From positions 2,490,501 to 2,554,500 of the forward strand of contig NZ_CP083350.1 of assembly GCF_020035535.1 (NCBI RefSeq): a DNA stretch of 64,000 bases, given 5' to 3'. Shown here one piece after another: positions 45,597-55,168 of this stretch (within the stretch, counting starts at the first letter, position 1; each line of letters opens with the position of its first letter). Origin of the DNA: Ensifer adhaerens. GTDB lineage: Bacteria > Pseudomonadota > Alphaproteobacteria > Rhizobiales > Rhizobiaceae. Both the position numbers and the translations under genes were made by a program. Under the pieces are notes generated by a model. It had not been told where the DNA came from and ran no database searches. It saw only the letters and a list, made by a program, of their open reading frames with translations.

Positions 45597-46814
45597 ATGA
45601 TGCGGCGTTTCGAAGATGCCCGGATCCTCATGTATAGCCATGATACGTTCGGGCTCGGTCACCTCCGGCGGTGCCGCACGATCGCGCATTCGCTGGTGGA
45701 AGACTATCGCGGCCTGAACATCCTGATCATCTCCGGCGCAACGATCGCCGGTGCTTTCGACTATCGCGCGCGCGTCGACTTCGTGAAGATCCCGAGCGTC
45801 ATCAAGCTGCACAACGGCGACTATACCTCGCTCGACCGTCATATCGAACTCGATGAGACGCTGAAGATGCGTCAGGCGATCATTCGCCACACCGCCGAGA
45901 CCTTCAAGCCCGACATCTTCATCGTCGACAAGGAGCCCATGGGCCTGCGCGGCGAAGTCGAGGAGACGCTGACCTACCTGAAAGCCCATGGCACGACGCT
46001 GGTCCTGGGCCTTCGCGAGGTCATGGATGCACCGCATCTGCTGGAGGCAGAGTGGAAGCGGCGCGATACCATGCGCAAGATCGAGCAGTACTACGATACG
46101 ATCTGGGTCTATGGCCCGCCGGACTTTTACGATCCGCTGACCGAACTCGAAGTGCCGCCGGCCGTGCGCGACCGAATGGACTTCGTTGGCTTCCTGCAGC
46201 GCAGCGTTCCGCGCGAGGAACTGCCGGGCCATAAGCCCCAAGGCGACTACATCCTGGTGACGACCGGCGGCGGCGGCGACGGCGCCGATCTGATCCACCA
46301 GGTCATCCACGCCTACCAGCAGGACCCGGAACTGATGCACAGGGCGTTGATCGTGCTCGGGCCCTATATGCCGGTCAAGAAGCGGGAAAAGCTGATCCGC
46401 AAAGGGAGCAAGATTCCCTATATCAAGATCATCGAGTTCGACAATCGCATGGAAGAGCTCATTGCTGGCGCAAAGGGTGTCGTTGCCATGGGCGGCTACA
46501 ACACCTATTGCGAAATTCTCTCTTTCGACAAGCCGGCGCTGATCGTGCCGCGCATCCAGCCGCGCGAGGAGCAACTGATCCGCGCCCGCCGCGCCGCCGA
46601 ACTCGGGCTCGTCGAAATGCTGTTGCCCGACGAAGCGGAAGATCCGCTGCGCCTGGCGGCGGCGCTGAAAGCGCTTCCGTCCCGGGCGCCGCCGTCGAAA
46701 AGCACTGCCAACGGCCTGCGGCTCGAAGGGTTGGCGCATATCTCCGAAATCGTCGGCGGGTGGCTCGATCGGCCTTCGAGCGGCCATCTGAATATCGTGA
46801 AGAAATCGAGCTGA
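45597..46814 (+). CDS. MurG-like GT-B glycosyltransferase (first of two)
   Basis: This protein of about 405 aa has an N-terminal LMYSHDTFGLGHLRRCRTIAHSL (glycine-rich loop of family 28/GT-B) and a C-terminal YILVTTGGGGDGADLI, EFDNRMEELIAGAKGVVAMGGYNT and KPALIVPRIQPREEQ, matching the UDP-sugar-binding half of MurG-type enzymes. It is one of two such genes flanking a GT4 enzyme. It probably builds a surface glycan or glycolipid. ATG 45597 or 45600 is possible (both in frame). Confidence 0.82.
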   Translation: MMRRFEDARILMYSHDTFGLGHLRRCRTIAHSLVEDYRGLNILIISGATIAGAFDYRARVDFVKIPSVIKLHNGDYTSLDRHIELDETLKMRQAIIRHTAETFKPDIFIVDKEPMGLRGEVEETLTYLKAHGTTLVLGLREVMDAPHLLEAEWKRRDTMRKIEQYYDTIWVYGPPDFYDPLTELEVPPAVRDRMDFVGFLQRSVPREELPGHKPQGDYILVTTGGGGDGADLIHQVIHAYQQDPELMHRALIVLGPYMPVKKREKLIRKGSKIPYIKIIEFDNRMEELIAGAKGVVAMGGYNTYCEILSFDKPALIVPRIQPREEQLIRARRAAELGLVEMLLPDEAEDPLRLAAALKALPSRAPPSKSTANGLRLEGLAHISEIVGGWLDRPSSGHLNIVKKSS

Positions 46815-46818
46815 AGCA

Positions 46819-48063
46819 TTGCCGACAGATCGCAAGATTGCAGTGGTGCTGAAGGGCTATCCGCGTCTTTCGGAAACCTTCATCGCGCAGGAACTGCTTG
46901 GCCTCGAGCGGGCCGGACTGGACCTCGTATTGATCGCACTGCGCCGTCCGACCGACGGCAAGCGCCACCCGGTTCACGACGAGATTCGCGCCGAGGTTCA
47001 CTATCTGCCCGAATATCTTCACGAAAAACCGTTGCGGGTGCTGCGCGGCCTCGTCCGTTCCCTGCCGAAGCCGGGTTTCTGGCCGGCATTCGGGCTTTTT
47101 CTCAAAGACCTGCGCCGCGACTTCAGTCGCAACCGCTTTCGCCGGTTTGGACAGGCGGTGGTGCTCGCTTCGGAATGGCCGGGCAACCCGCGTTGGCTGC
47201 ACGCGCATTTCATCCATACGCCGGCGTCGGTGACCGCCTATGCCAGCGTGATCACCGGCACGCCATGGACCTGCTCGGCGCATGCCAAGGACATCTGGAC
47301 GTCGCCCGACTGGGAGCTTTCCGAAAAGCTCGGACGGGCGCGCTGGACAGTGACCTGCACACGCATGGGCTACGAGCATCTGAAGAGCCTGACGACAGAA
47401 AAAGCGCGGGTGCACCTGAGCTATCACGGCCTTGATCTTGACCGGTTCCCCCGTTTCGAGGGCGCACATTCCGGTCGGAACGGTTCCGACCCTTCGGATC
47501 CCGTGCGCCTTGTCAGCGTCGGCCGTGCCGTCGGCAAGAAGGGTTACGACGTGCTGCTGAAGGCGCTCTCGCTGCTGCCGGCAGAGCTCCATTGGCGGTT
47601 CGAGCATATCGGCGCGGGGGAACTGACCGGCGAGCTCAAGACGCTTGCGACCGAGCTTGGTGTTTCTGACAGGATTGCCTGGAAGGGCGCGCTCGACCAG
47701 ACCGATGTGCTGGCGCACTACCGGACGAGCGACATCTTTGCGCTTGCCTGCCGGATCACCGCCGACGGCGATCGCGACGGATTGCCCAATGTCCTCGTCG
47801 AAGCATCAAGCCAGCGGCTGCCCTGCGTCTCGACGGCGATCTCCGGCGTTCCGGAACTTCTCGCCGATGGCGAGAACGGCCGGGTCGTTCCGTCGGAGGA
47901 CCCACAGGCGCTTGCTGCGGCGCTCGAGCAACTCATCCGCGATCCGGCGCTCCGCCTCAGGCTTGGCGATGCGGCGGAACGGAAAGTCCGCGAGCAATTC
48001 GACCACCATACCAGCATCGATCAGCTCGCCGCCCTGTTTGCCAGCGAATGGAGAGCCGCCTGA
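46819..48063 (+). CDS. GT4-type glycosyltransferase
   Basis: This 414-aa enzyme has VVLKGYPRLSETFIAQELLGLE at its start, HAKDIWTSPDWELSEKLG centrally, and a C-terminal RLVSVGRAVGKKGYDVLLKAL, ALACRITADGDRDGLPNVLVE and GVPELLADGENG. These are typical of group-1 glycosyltransferases of exopolysaccharide clusters. The start appears to be TTG at 46819, 5 bp after the previous stop, since no ATG fits; the ribosome site is weak. Its stop overlaps the start of the next gene (TGATG). Confidence 0.88.
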   Translation: MPTDRKIAVVLKGYPRLSETFIAQELLGLERAGLDLVLIALRRPTDGKRHPVHDEIRAEVHYLPEYLHEKPLRVLRGLVRSLPKPGFWPAFGLFLKDLRRDFSRNRFRRFGQAVVLASEWPGNPRWLHAHFIHTPASVTAYASVITGTPWTCSAHAKDIWTSPDWELSEKLGRARWTVTCTRMGYEHLKSLTTEKARVHLSYHGLDLDRFPRFEGAHSGRNGSDPSDPVRLVSVGRAVGKKGYDVLLKALSLLPAELHWRFEHIGAGELTGELKTLATELGVSDRIAWKGALDQTDVLAHYRTSDIFALACRITADGDRDGLPNVLVEASSQRLPCVSTAISGVPELLADGENGRVVPSEDPQALAAALEQLIRDPALRLRLGDAAERKVREQFDHHTSIDQLAALFASEWRAA

Positions 48064-49199
48064 TGCGTGCGCGTCGTGTCTTTTTCTACGTACAGCACCT
48101 GCTGGGCATCGGACATCTGGCGCGGGCGAGCCGGATCGCGAGCGCCCTTGCCGCCAGAGGCTTCGAGGTGACCGTCGTGACCGGTGGCAGCCCGGTACCG
48201 GGTTTCCCGGGAAGTGATGTAAAACATGTGGCTCTTCCGCCCGTGCTCGCCGGCGACAAGGGATTTTCCGGCCTTTCCGACAGCGACGGAAATCCGGTCA
48301 GCGATGCCTTCAAGGATCAGCGCCGGGACCTGTTGATCGAGGCGTATCTGGCCTGCGATCCCGACATCGTTGTCTTCGAAGCCTTCCCTTTCGGCCGCCG
48401 GCAGATGCGTTTCGAGTTGATGCCCTTGCTCGATGTAATCGAAAAGCAGACCCCAAGACCTCTTGTTGCCGCTTCGCTGCGGGACATCCTGCAGGAGCGG
48501 ACGAAACCCGGCCGCGCCGAAGAGACCCTTGATGTCGTCAGGGCACATTTCGATCTCGTGCTTGTGCATGGAGATCCTGCCTTCGCGCGGCTCGAGGAAA
48601 CCTATCCCTACGCGGCCGAGATCGCGGACAAGGTCGCCTATACCGGCCTCGTCGCAGGCCCAGCGCCGGATGCGCCGGCGGAAAAGTTCGACGTGCTCGT
48701 TTCGGCCGGCGGCGGTGCGGTCGGCAAGGAACTGATCGGTGCGGCGTTGCAGGCGGCAAGCCTGCTGCCGCGCGAGCTACAATGGTGCCTCGTCACCGGA
48801 CCGAACCTGCCGCAGCAGGATTACGATGCGTTTGCGGCTGCCGCGCCCGACAACGTGCAACTTTTCCGCTTCCGCAAGGATTTCGCCAGCCTGCTTTCGG
48901 GCGCGCGGCTTTCGGTTTCTCAAGCGGGTTACAACACGGTTTGCGACATCATCCGCGCCGGCTGCGGATCCCTGCTGATCCCCTTCGTCGCCGGCGGTGA
49001 AACCGAGCAGTCGACCCGGGCGGAAAGGCTTGAGAAGCTCGGCCTTGCCGGCGTGCTGCTGGAGGCCGAGGTGACGCCCGAGAGGCTGGCGCGCGATGTG
49101 GAAGCGATGCTGGCGCGGCATAAGCCGAATATTCCGCCGCTGGACCTGGATGGGGCGATGAAGACTGCCGAAATCCTTGAGAGCCGTACGGCTCGTTAA
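48063..49199 (+). CDS. MurG-like GT-B glycosyltransferase (second of two)
   Basis: This 378-aa protein starts at ATG 48063 with GGAGAG 7 bp upstream. The N-terminal FFYVQHLLGIGHLARASRIASAL and C-terminal VLVSAGGGAVGKELIGAAL, LSVSQAGYNTVCDIIRAG and PFVAGGETEQSTRAERL match MurG-type enzymes and resemble the gene at 45597. The three transferase genes 45597-49199 are nearly contiguous and probably act in one pathway. Confidence 0.82.
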   Translation: MRARRVFFYVQHLLGIGHLARASRIASALAARGFEVTVVTGGSPVPGFPGSDVKHVALPPVLAGDKGFSGLSDSDGNPVSDAFKDQRRDLLIEAYLACDPDIVVFEAFPFGRRQMRFELMPLLDVIEKQTPRPLVAASLRDILQERTKPGRAEETLDVVRAHFDLVLVHGDPAFARLEETYPYAAEIADKVAYTGLVAGPAPDAPAEKFDVLVSAGGGAVGKELIGAALQAASLLPRELQWCLVTGPNLPQQDYDAFAAAAPDNVQLFRFRKDFASLLSGARLSVSQAGYNTVCDIIRAGCGSLLIPFVAGGETEQSTRAERLEKLGLAGVLLEAEVTPERLARDVEAMLARHKPNIPPLDLDGAMKTAEILESRTAR

Positions 49200-49564
49200 G
49201 CGGTTCCATTGTGGGCTTTGCGCGGGCGCTTCAGAAGGAGCGCCTTGGCGACGCCTTGCGACGGACCGCCCGTCTCGCGGCGTCAAATCGCAATGGCAGA
49301 TAATATGTCCGCGACCGCCGCGACCATAACGCGTCTCAGCCATGTATGTGTGCATGCCAGGCAAGGCCCATGGTTAGTTATCGGACTGGGCTGACTGGAA
49401 GACTGGAGCGCCGGTGAAGTGGCCTCGGCCATGGCGGAGGTGCTCGCCCACCCGGTGGCGCCGGCGTTGGTCCCGACACAGCGCCAGCGAACATAGGCGC
49501 GGCACGATTTCCCTGAAGACAGCGGTTGAGCGCGTGCTGGCGACGGTGTGACCAGCCGGTGTGC
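49200..49564. other. Intergenic region between convergent transferase and methyltransferase genes
   Basis: These 365 bp show no frame with good codon use and ribosome site. No clear terminator or repeat was identified. Confidence 0.4.
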
Positions 49565-50239
49565 TCAGACCGTTCCGATCAGCATGAAACGGGTGTATTT
49601 CTTCGTCGGCAGGGCGCCGGCGAATTCGACAGTGGTCAGCGCTGCCTGTTTCGCGAAGTCCTCGACGGAAGCCACGCAATTGATATGGGTGGGCTCGCTG
49701 AAATAGTCATTGGATTGCAGCAGCACGCGCGTGCCGGCAGGGATGCGATCGAGCCAAGACCGGAGGTCGGCGATATGCTCGCAGCTCGTGTTGATGACGA
49801 GGTCGGCCCCGAGTGTCGTATAATCGATGGCGTACATGTCGGCTGTTACGGCGCGGAATTTCTCCGGGAAGGCGAAATTGAGGGTCCGCGCGACCGTTTC
49901 CACATCCGGGTCGATGTCGAAGCTGTCGACTGCAGCGACCTTGAAGCGCGTGTCCTCCAGCAACATGGCGCCCAGGATGCCGTACCAGCCACCGAGGATC
50001 GCAATCCTGGCGTAGGATGCGCCCGCAACATGCAAAAGCGTATCGCGCGCCCAGACCTTGCAGGCGACCTGCTTGTGATTGAAGGCGTTGGCGATGTGGG
50101 CTTCGGGATGTTTGGCGATTACCTTCGCGACACCCTCGAGCAGGGGGCTTTGCGTATAGGCGGCGATACCGCGTGCCAAATCAAAGGCATGCTCGTACCA
50201 ATCGCTGGTTCGGGACGGCGGATGGCTGGTGTGTTTCAT
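49565..50239 (-). CDS. Class I SAM-dependent methyltransferase-like protein
   Basis: This 224-aa protein has a Gly-rich motif I, RIAILGGWYGILGAMLLEDT, followed by VAAVDSFDIDPDVETVA (motif II acidic Asp), and later ADLVINTSCEHIADLRSWL. It is Rossmann-like, with about 65 helical residues at the N-terminus. The methylation substrate is unknown; the context suggests a glycan or lipid. The ATG at 50239 was chosen; a long in-frame upstream extension has low-complexity composition and was rejected. The ribosome site is weak. Confidence 0.7.
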   Translation of the reverse strand: MKHTSHPPSRTSDWYEHAFDLARGIAAYTQSPLLEGVAKVIAKHPEAHIANAFNHKQVACKVWARDTLLHVAGASYARIAILGGWYGILGAMLLEDTRFKVAAVDSFDIDPDVETVARTLNFAFPEKFRAVTADMYAIDYTTLGADLVINTSCEHIADLRSWLDRIPAGTRVLLQSNDYFSEPTHINCVASVEDFAKQAALTTVEFAGALPTKKYTRFMLIGTV

Positions 50240-50544
50240 GCGCCCGTTGTAAGCTGCGTGTCGGGCGAGTGCAATAACGGCGTGTGCTTCGGAGCGTGAC
50301 GGTCTCTGTGGTTGCCTTCGCGGCAGTGGAGTTGAAACCCGCGTCCATTGCAGATTTCCCTCGCACCTGCATAATCGACAGAACCGGATTCGGCGCCGGG
50401 CGGAATATGCAGGCATCCACTTCGCGATCGAGCGCCGATAGGCACCCATCCGGAGACTCCGCCGAGGAATGATGCGTGGCGGAGCAAACGGCAGTCCGCC
50501 ACGCCAGCAGCTATCGTGTTCAATAAGGTCCTATTGCCAGACAC
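50240..50544. other. Divergent intergenic region upstream of the ABC-like protein
   Basis: These 305 bp lie between the methyltransferase (minus) and the 900-aa ABC-like gene (plus), and presumably hold both promoters. I see no supported motif. Confidence 0.4.
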
Positions 50545-53247
50545 ATGGAACCACGCCTTTCTCGCTACATCTGGACCCACACGCGCAAGGATCAGCTCTG
50601 GATTCTGGTGGTCGTCGCGCTGTCGATGATCCCTTACTTCCTGTCCTTCGACCTGCCGAAGCAGATCGTCAATGGACCGATCCAGGGCGACGGCTTCGAC
50701 AGTCCGGAGGCGACGCAGGCCTTCCTGCCGATTTCCTTCGACTTGCCGTACTTCGGAACGATCAACGTCTTCGAGGGCTTCCACCTCGGCCGGGAAGGCA
50801 TGCTACTCGCCCTCAGCCTGGTGTTCCTGCTGCTGGTGGTCGTCAACGGCCTGTTCAAATTCTACATCAATACCTTCAAGGGCCGACTCGGCGAGCGCCT
50901 TCTGCGGCGTATCCGCTTCGAACTGGTCGACCGCGTCCTGCGCTTCCCGCCCAGCCACTTCAAGCGGGTGAAACCGGCCGAAATAGCGACGATGATCAAG
51001 GACGAGGTCGAACCGCTCGGTGGTTTTACCGGCGATGCCTTCGTTTCGCCGGCGCTGCTCGGCGGCCAGGCGCTGACCGCCCTGGTGTTCATTCTGCTGC
51101 AGAGCTTCTGGCTCGGCCTGATCGCCACGCTGATCGTCGCGGTTCAGGCGGTGATCATCCCGCGCATGCGCAAGCGGCTGCTGATACTTGGGCGTGAACG
51201 CCAGCTGACGGCGCGCGAGCTCTCCGGCCGCGTCAGCGAAATCGTTGACGGTATTGGCGCCATCCGCGGGCACGATACCTCAAACTATGAGCGGGCCGAC
51301 ATCGCCTCGCGCCTCGCGAGGATCTTCAAGATCCGCTATGATCTCTATCAGTGGAAATTCCTCGTCAAGTTCATCAACAATTTCCTGGCGCAGGTCACGC
51401 CATTCCTGTTCTACGCGATCGGCGGCTATTTCGCCCTGCAGGGTCGCCTTGACATCGGGCAGCTCGTTGCGGTCATCGGCGCTTACAAGGACCTGCCAGG
51501 TCCCCTGAAGGAACTGATCGATTGGGACCAGGCCCGCCAGGACGTCCAGGTCAAGTATGCGCAAGTCGTCGAGCAATTCAGCGTCGATCCGCTGCTCGAT
51601 CCGAAGGTTCAGGCGGTTGCCACGGGAACCATCGAATCGCTGAATGGACCGCTGGCCGCCGTGAACCTGACGGTGATCGACGACGGTGGCTCGACCTTGC
51701 TCGACCACGTGTCGCTTCAGGTGCAGCCTGGAGAGAAGGTGGCGTTGACCGGCGGTGGCGAGGTGCTGGCGGAAGCCTTTGGTCGCCTGGTCTGGCCGGC
51801 AAGCGGCAAGGTGGTCATCGGCGGACAGGACATTCTGGAGATTCCGGAATCCGTCACCGGGCGTCGGATCGCTTACGCGTCCTCCGATGTCTACGTGTTC
51901 CAGGGCAGCCTCGGTGACAACCTTTTCTACGGTCTGAAGCACGCTCCGCTGACGGAGGTTGCCTATGAAGGGGAGGGCGCTTCGCACCGCAAGTGGGAAG
52001 TGATCGAGGCCCGCCTTGCCGGTAATCCGTATCTCGACGTCAACAGCGACTGGATCGACTACGGGTCGGCAGGGGCAAGCGGTCCGGACGATCTGCTCGT
52101 GCAGATCCGCCCGGTTCTCGACGCCGTGCTGTTGACCAACGACGTGATGGCGCTTGCCGTCCGCTCGACGATCGACCCGAACCGCCATGCGGCATTCGCG
52201 GCCGGTATCGTCGAGATGCGCAGCGCGCTCAGGCAGAGCCTTGAAAAGGAAAAGCTCAGCGACCTCGTCGTGTTCTTCGAGCCGGGAGCCTACAACGTCG
52301 AGGCCACCATCGGTGAAAACCTGCTGTTCGGCACTATCACCGATCAGGTGATGTGGGCGGACGCGCTGGAGAACCACCCGTTCTTCAAGACGATCCTGCA
52401 GCGGGTCGGGTTGCGTGAAACCTTCTACGACATGGGCATCGAGATCGCCGAGAACGTGGTCGAACTGTTCCGCGACTTGCCGCCGGATCATCCGTTCTTT
52501 CAACAACTGACGTTCATGACCGCCGAGGAAATACCCGTTTATGAGGCCATCCTTCAGAAGGTGCGCAGCCGTGGCAAGGGCGAGGTTTCCGAAGACGATC
52601 AGATCAAGATCATCCGGCTGTGCTTCGATTACATCGAGCCGCGGCACCGCTTCGGTCTGCTGACGGATGAGGTGATGGCGAAGGTTGTTGCTGCGCGCCG
52701 CGAGTTCGATGAGGGCCTGCCAGCCGATCTTGCAGGGATGATCGAGCATTATCGCCCGAACCGCTACATCGCTTCGGGCAGCATTATCGACAACGTGCTC
52801 TTCGGACGCATTGGCCACAAGCATGCCGATGGGTCGGAGAAAATCCGGGCGATCGTACGTGATCTCTTCGAGGCCGGCGGCCTCTATAACGAAGTGCTGG
52901 CCTTCGGCTTCGATTTTAATGTCGGCGCCGGCGGCAAGCGTTTGACGGCGGCCCAGCGACAGAAGCTCGACCTTGCGCGCGCGCTTATCCGCGCCTGCGA
53001 TTTCTATATCTTCAATCAGCCGCTGCTTGCGCTCGATCAACGCGTTCAGGAACAAGTCGTGCGCAACGTCTTCTCGATGCTTGACCGGGCCGGGCGGGAA
53101 CCGGCGATCGTATGGGTCCTTGCCAACCCTTCGTTGCTGGAGCTGTTCGATCGCGTAGCGCGGTTCGAAAACGGGCGGTTGGTGCACGACACCGGTGCCG
53201 ATGCCGCGGTGGATGACGGACGCGACTACAAGGAAATGGCATCTTGA
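50545..53247 (+). CDS. ABC-exporter-like protein with degenerate ATPase and ~300-aa insertion
   Basis: The protein has 900 aa. The N-terminal half is an ABC_membrane exporter domain with about six helices (residues 18-315). The C-terminal half keeps the ABC fold outline but has lost its catalytic motifs. The P-loop reads LTGGGEVLAEAF (about 401-412, no GxxGxGKS). The signature region is GGKRLTAAQRQKLDLARAL (about 796-815). Walker B is FYIFNQPLLALD, without the Asp-Glu pair. The H-loop His is absent (WVLANPS). Between P-loop and signature lies an insertion of about 300 residues. A (G)SIxxNLLFG-like segment occurs three times (about 452-463, 585-596, 743-754). It is probably a non-hydrolysing or regulatory ABC protein (inference). 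Confidence 0.8.
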   Translation: MEPRLSRYIWTHTRKDQLWILVVVALSMIPYFLSFDLPKQIVNGPIQGDGFDSPEATQAFLPISFDLPYFGTINVFEGFHLGREGMLLALSLVFLLLVVVNGLFKFYINTFKGRLGERLLRRIRFELVDRVLRFPPSHFKRVKPAEIATMIKDEVEPLGGFTGDAFVSPALLGGQALTALVFILLQSFWLGLIATLIVAVQAVIIPRMRKRLLILGRERQLTARELSGRVSEIVDGIGAIRGHDTSNYERADIASRLARIFKIRYDLYQWKFLVKFINNFLAQVTPFLFYAIGGYFALQGRLDIGQLVAVIGAYKDLPGPLKELIDWDQARQDVQVKYAQVVEQFSVDPLLDPKVQAVATGTIESLNGPLAAVNLTVIDDGGSTLLDHVSLQVQPGEKVALTGGGEVLAEAFGRLVWPASGKVVIGGQDILEIPESVTGRRIAYASSDVYVFQGSLGDNLFYGLKHAPLTEVAYEGEGASHRKWEVIEARLAGNPYLDVNSDWIDYGSAGASGPDDLLVQIRPVLDAVLLTNDVMALAVRSTIDPNRHAAFAAGIVEMRSALRQSLEKEKLSDLVVFFEPGAYNVEATIGENLLFGTITDQVMWADALENHPFFKTILQRVGLRETFYDMGIEIAENVVELFRDLPPDHPFFQQLTFMTAEEIPVYEAILQKVRSRGKGEVSEDDQIKIIRLCFDYIEPRHRFGLLTDEVMAKVVAARREFDEGLPADLAGMIEHYRPNRYIASGSIIDNVLFGRIGHKHADGSEKIRAIVRDLFEAGGLYNEVLAFGFDFNVGAGGKRLTAAQRQKLDLARALIRACDFYIFNQPLLALDQRVQEQVVRNVFSMLDRAGREPAIVWVLANPSLLELFDRVARFENGRLVHDTGADAAVDDGRDYKEMAS

Positions 53248-53337
53248 TGTAATATTAATGTCAGGGCACGAGCATATGGTCCCGCGCGATGCGGGAGGCA
53301 GACTGCTCCCGACGGGAAATCGGAGACACGGATTGTG

Positions 53338-53802
53338 ATGTTGCTCAAGGATGAAGTTGAAATGCTGCGCCGGATTACCCTGTTTTCAGGATTGCCGCCG
53401 GCAAAGTTGAAACTTCTTGCCTTCACATCTGACAGGGTGATGTACGGCGCCGGCGAGGCACTGTTCTATCAGGGCGACATCGGCGATGCGGCTTACGTCA
53501 TTCTTTCCGGCAAGGCCGAAGTGCTGATCAATACGGCCGGCGGGCCTTTCAAAATTGCCGAGTTCGAGCAAAATTCGATCGTCGGCGAAATCGCTATCCT
53601 CTGCAATACGCCGCGCACGGCGACTGTGCGCACTGCCACGCCGCTTGAGGCCCTGCGCATTCGCAAGGAGGATTTCCTCAAGCTTCTCGCCGATTTTCCG
53701 GAGATGGCGGTGGAGATCATGCGTGTGTTGGCAGACCGCCTCGCCCAGACCACGGCCGAACTTAGCGAAGCCCGCAGCCAGGTCGAGCGGGTGGAGGCTT
53801 GA
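53338..53802 (+). CDS. Stand-alone cyclic nucleotide-binding domain protein
   Basis: This 154-aa protein (ATG 53338; an adjacent GTG at 53335 is possible) consists of one CRP-like cNMP-binding domain. It has LRRITLFSGLPPAKLKLLAF, the beta-roll turn GEALFYQGDIGDAAYVILSG, and the phosphate-binding cassette VGEIAILCNTPRTATVR (Gly83, Glu84, Arg93, Thr94, Ala95 intact). A C-terminal helix follows, without a helix-turn-helix. It is therefore likely a cAMP/cGMP sensor that acts on a protein partner. It lies 90 bp after the degenerate ABC gene, so that protein is the obvious candidate partner (inference). Confidence 0.85.
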   Translation: MLLKDEVEMLRRITLFSGLPPAKLKLLAFTSDRVMYGAGEALFYQGDIGDAAYVILSGKAEVLINTAGGPFKIAEFEQNSIVGEIAILCNTPRTATVRTATPLEALRIRKEDFLKLLADFPEMAVEIMRVLADRLAQTTAELSEARSQVERVEA

Positions 53803-53914
53803 CGCCAAGGCACGCTTCGCGCCGGCCCGTTTCATGTCCAGGCATTCCCTCCCGTCATGTGAGCCTTTCGCAAAAGCGATTCCGCTTTGCGGAGATATCG
53901 GCTAGACAGGCGCC

Positions 53915-54676
53915 ATGCGTTCGATAACCTATTTCCAGAAAACCGTTCAGTTCCCCGACAAACCGGAGAAGAAGCGCTTCTTTGCGCGTCTGCAGAACGG
54001 CGATTGGGAACCTTGCACGTTTCAGAACATCGAGCGCCTGGTCGATGGCAAGACGACCTTTGTCGACATCGGCGGATGGATCGGGGTGACGCCCTATTGG
54101 GCGGCGCAGATTGCCGACAACGTCATAACTGTCGAGCCGGATCCCGTCTGCTTCGGTATCCTCAAGGAAATGCAGCCGGAAAACAGCGGGGAGGTGCGCG
54201 TCATCAACGCCGCGCTTTCCGAAGACGAGGTGTTGGTGCTGCACTCCGTGGGCGGTGGTTTTGGCAGCTCGGAAACGTCAGCCCTGATTGCCGATGACAA
54301 CGGCGAGGCGATCAGGGCGCAGACGGTTACGATCGCTGAGCTTCAGGCTATGGCCCGCACCGAGAGGCTTTGCTTCAAGATCGATATCGAAGGATATGAG
54401 TATCGCGCCATGGATCAGTTCCGGGCGATCGATCTGCAGCGAACGGCCGGCGTCCTGCTTGCAGTGCACCCGCAAATCCTTTTTGCCTCGCTGAAAGGGC
54501 CCTCGGCGCTGCGGGCCATTCGCACGATAACAGCCACGATGCGGCTGATCCGCAGCCTGAGCGGCTTTCGCCTCGACAATCCGCAGGCGATATGGACGGT
54601 GCTGCGCAAATCGATTGCCCGCCGGGAGTTTCGCGGTTTCGATCTGTTGTTCGTTTCGAGGCGTCACGGTCGCTAA
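53915..54676 (+). CDS. FkbM-family methyltransferase
   Basis: This 253-aa SAM-dependent enzyme has motif I FVDIGGWIGVTPYWAAQIAD, then VITVEPDPVCFGILKEM and LCFKIDIEGYEYRAMDQF. The latter is the FkbM hallmark, with D-I-E-G-x-E. FkbM enzymes O-methylate sugars or polyketides and are frequent in surface-glycan clusters. It lies about 110 bp after the cNMP-binding gene. Confidence 0.85.
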   Translation: MRSITYFQKTVQFPDKPEKKRFFARLQNGDWEPCTFQNIERLVDGKTTFVDIGGWIGVTPYWAAQIADNVITVEPDPVCFGILKEMQPENSGEVRVINAALSEDEVLVLHSVGGGFGSSETSALIADDNGEAIRAQTVTIAELQAMARTERLCFKIDIEGYEYRAMDQFRAIDLQRTAGVLLAVHPQILFASLKGPSALRAIRTITATMRLIRSLSGFRLDNPQAIWTVLRKSIARREFRGFDLLFVSRRHGR

Positions 54677-54855
54677 GCGATCCCCAGAACGCCGGGGAGC
54701 GTTCTCGATCCGTCTCCTTATCCGGATGGTTCGTTACAACGCGTTGCGCACGTGCGCCTTCGCGCAGGCGCGGTCTCAGGGCAACCCCGTCCGCCAGTTC
54801 GCTTTCGAACAAGGGCAGCCGCTCGCCGACGAGGGGCGGAGAGCCGGTATGGTTA

Positions 54856-54875
54856 ACCATTCTTTAGAGAATGGT
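54856..54875. repeat. 8-bp inverted repeat in AT-rich promoter region
   Basis: ACCATTCT and AGAATGGT flank a TTAG loop, in an AT-rich stretch upstream of the small membrane-protein gene at 54965. It could be an operator or a weak transcription stop; no T-run follows. Confidence 0.35.
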
Positions 54876-54964
54876 AATTCATCGTTTGAAGACGTGATTT
54901 TCGCTGCTATAAATTTCTCGGCCGCCATTGCCTTGGCTTGATGTTGCGTCGTGAGGGCGACCGT

Positions 54965-55168
54965 ATGGCATGGATATGTTTTGCGACTGCCGCCTATTGC
55001 ATGCCCGCCTTGTTTCTGTTGGCGATGACTTATCTTGAAGGTTTGCAGGCGCGTGCGCCTTGGAACATGTATCGTTTCGCCGGGCTGCTCATATGCATTT
55101 TTTGGCCGGTCCTGTTTCTCTATCTGATGTTTAAAATGATATCGAAAACAAGAATTTCGGAGCGTTAA
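54965..55168 (+). CDS. Small two-helix membrane protein
   Basis: This 67-aa frame starts at ATG 54965 with GAGGG about 7 bp upstream. It has two hydrophobic helices (AWICFATAAYCMPALFLLAM and FAGLLICIFWPVLFLYLMF) separated by a short polar loop, and a basic tail (SKTRISER). The composition supports a real membrane peptide. No family was recognised. It is separate from, and 146 bp upstream of, the AsnB gene. Confidence 0.5.
   Translation: MAWICFATAAYCMPALFLLAMTYLEGLQARAPWNMYRFAGLLICIFWPVLFLYLMFKMISKTRISER

Noticed and set aside
49374..49679. 101-codon minus-strand ORF in the 49.2-49.6 kb gap
   Set aside because: Arg/His-rich shadow-type composition, no ribosome site, and overlap with the methyltransferase gene.
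51280..53187. 635-codon minus-strand frame opposite the ABC-like gene
   Set aside because: Shadow of the plus-strand gene, whose membrane helices and C-terminal ABC outline are recognisable.
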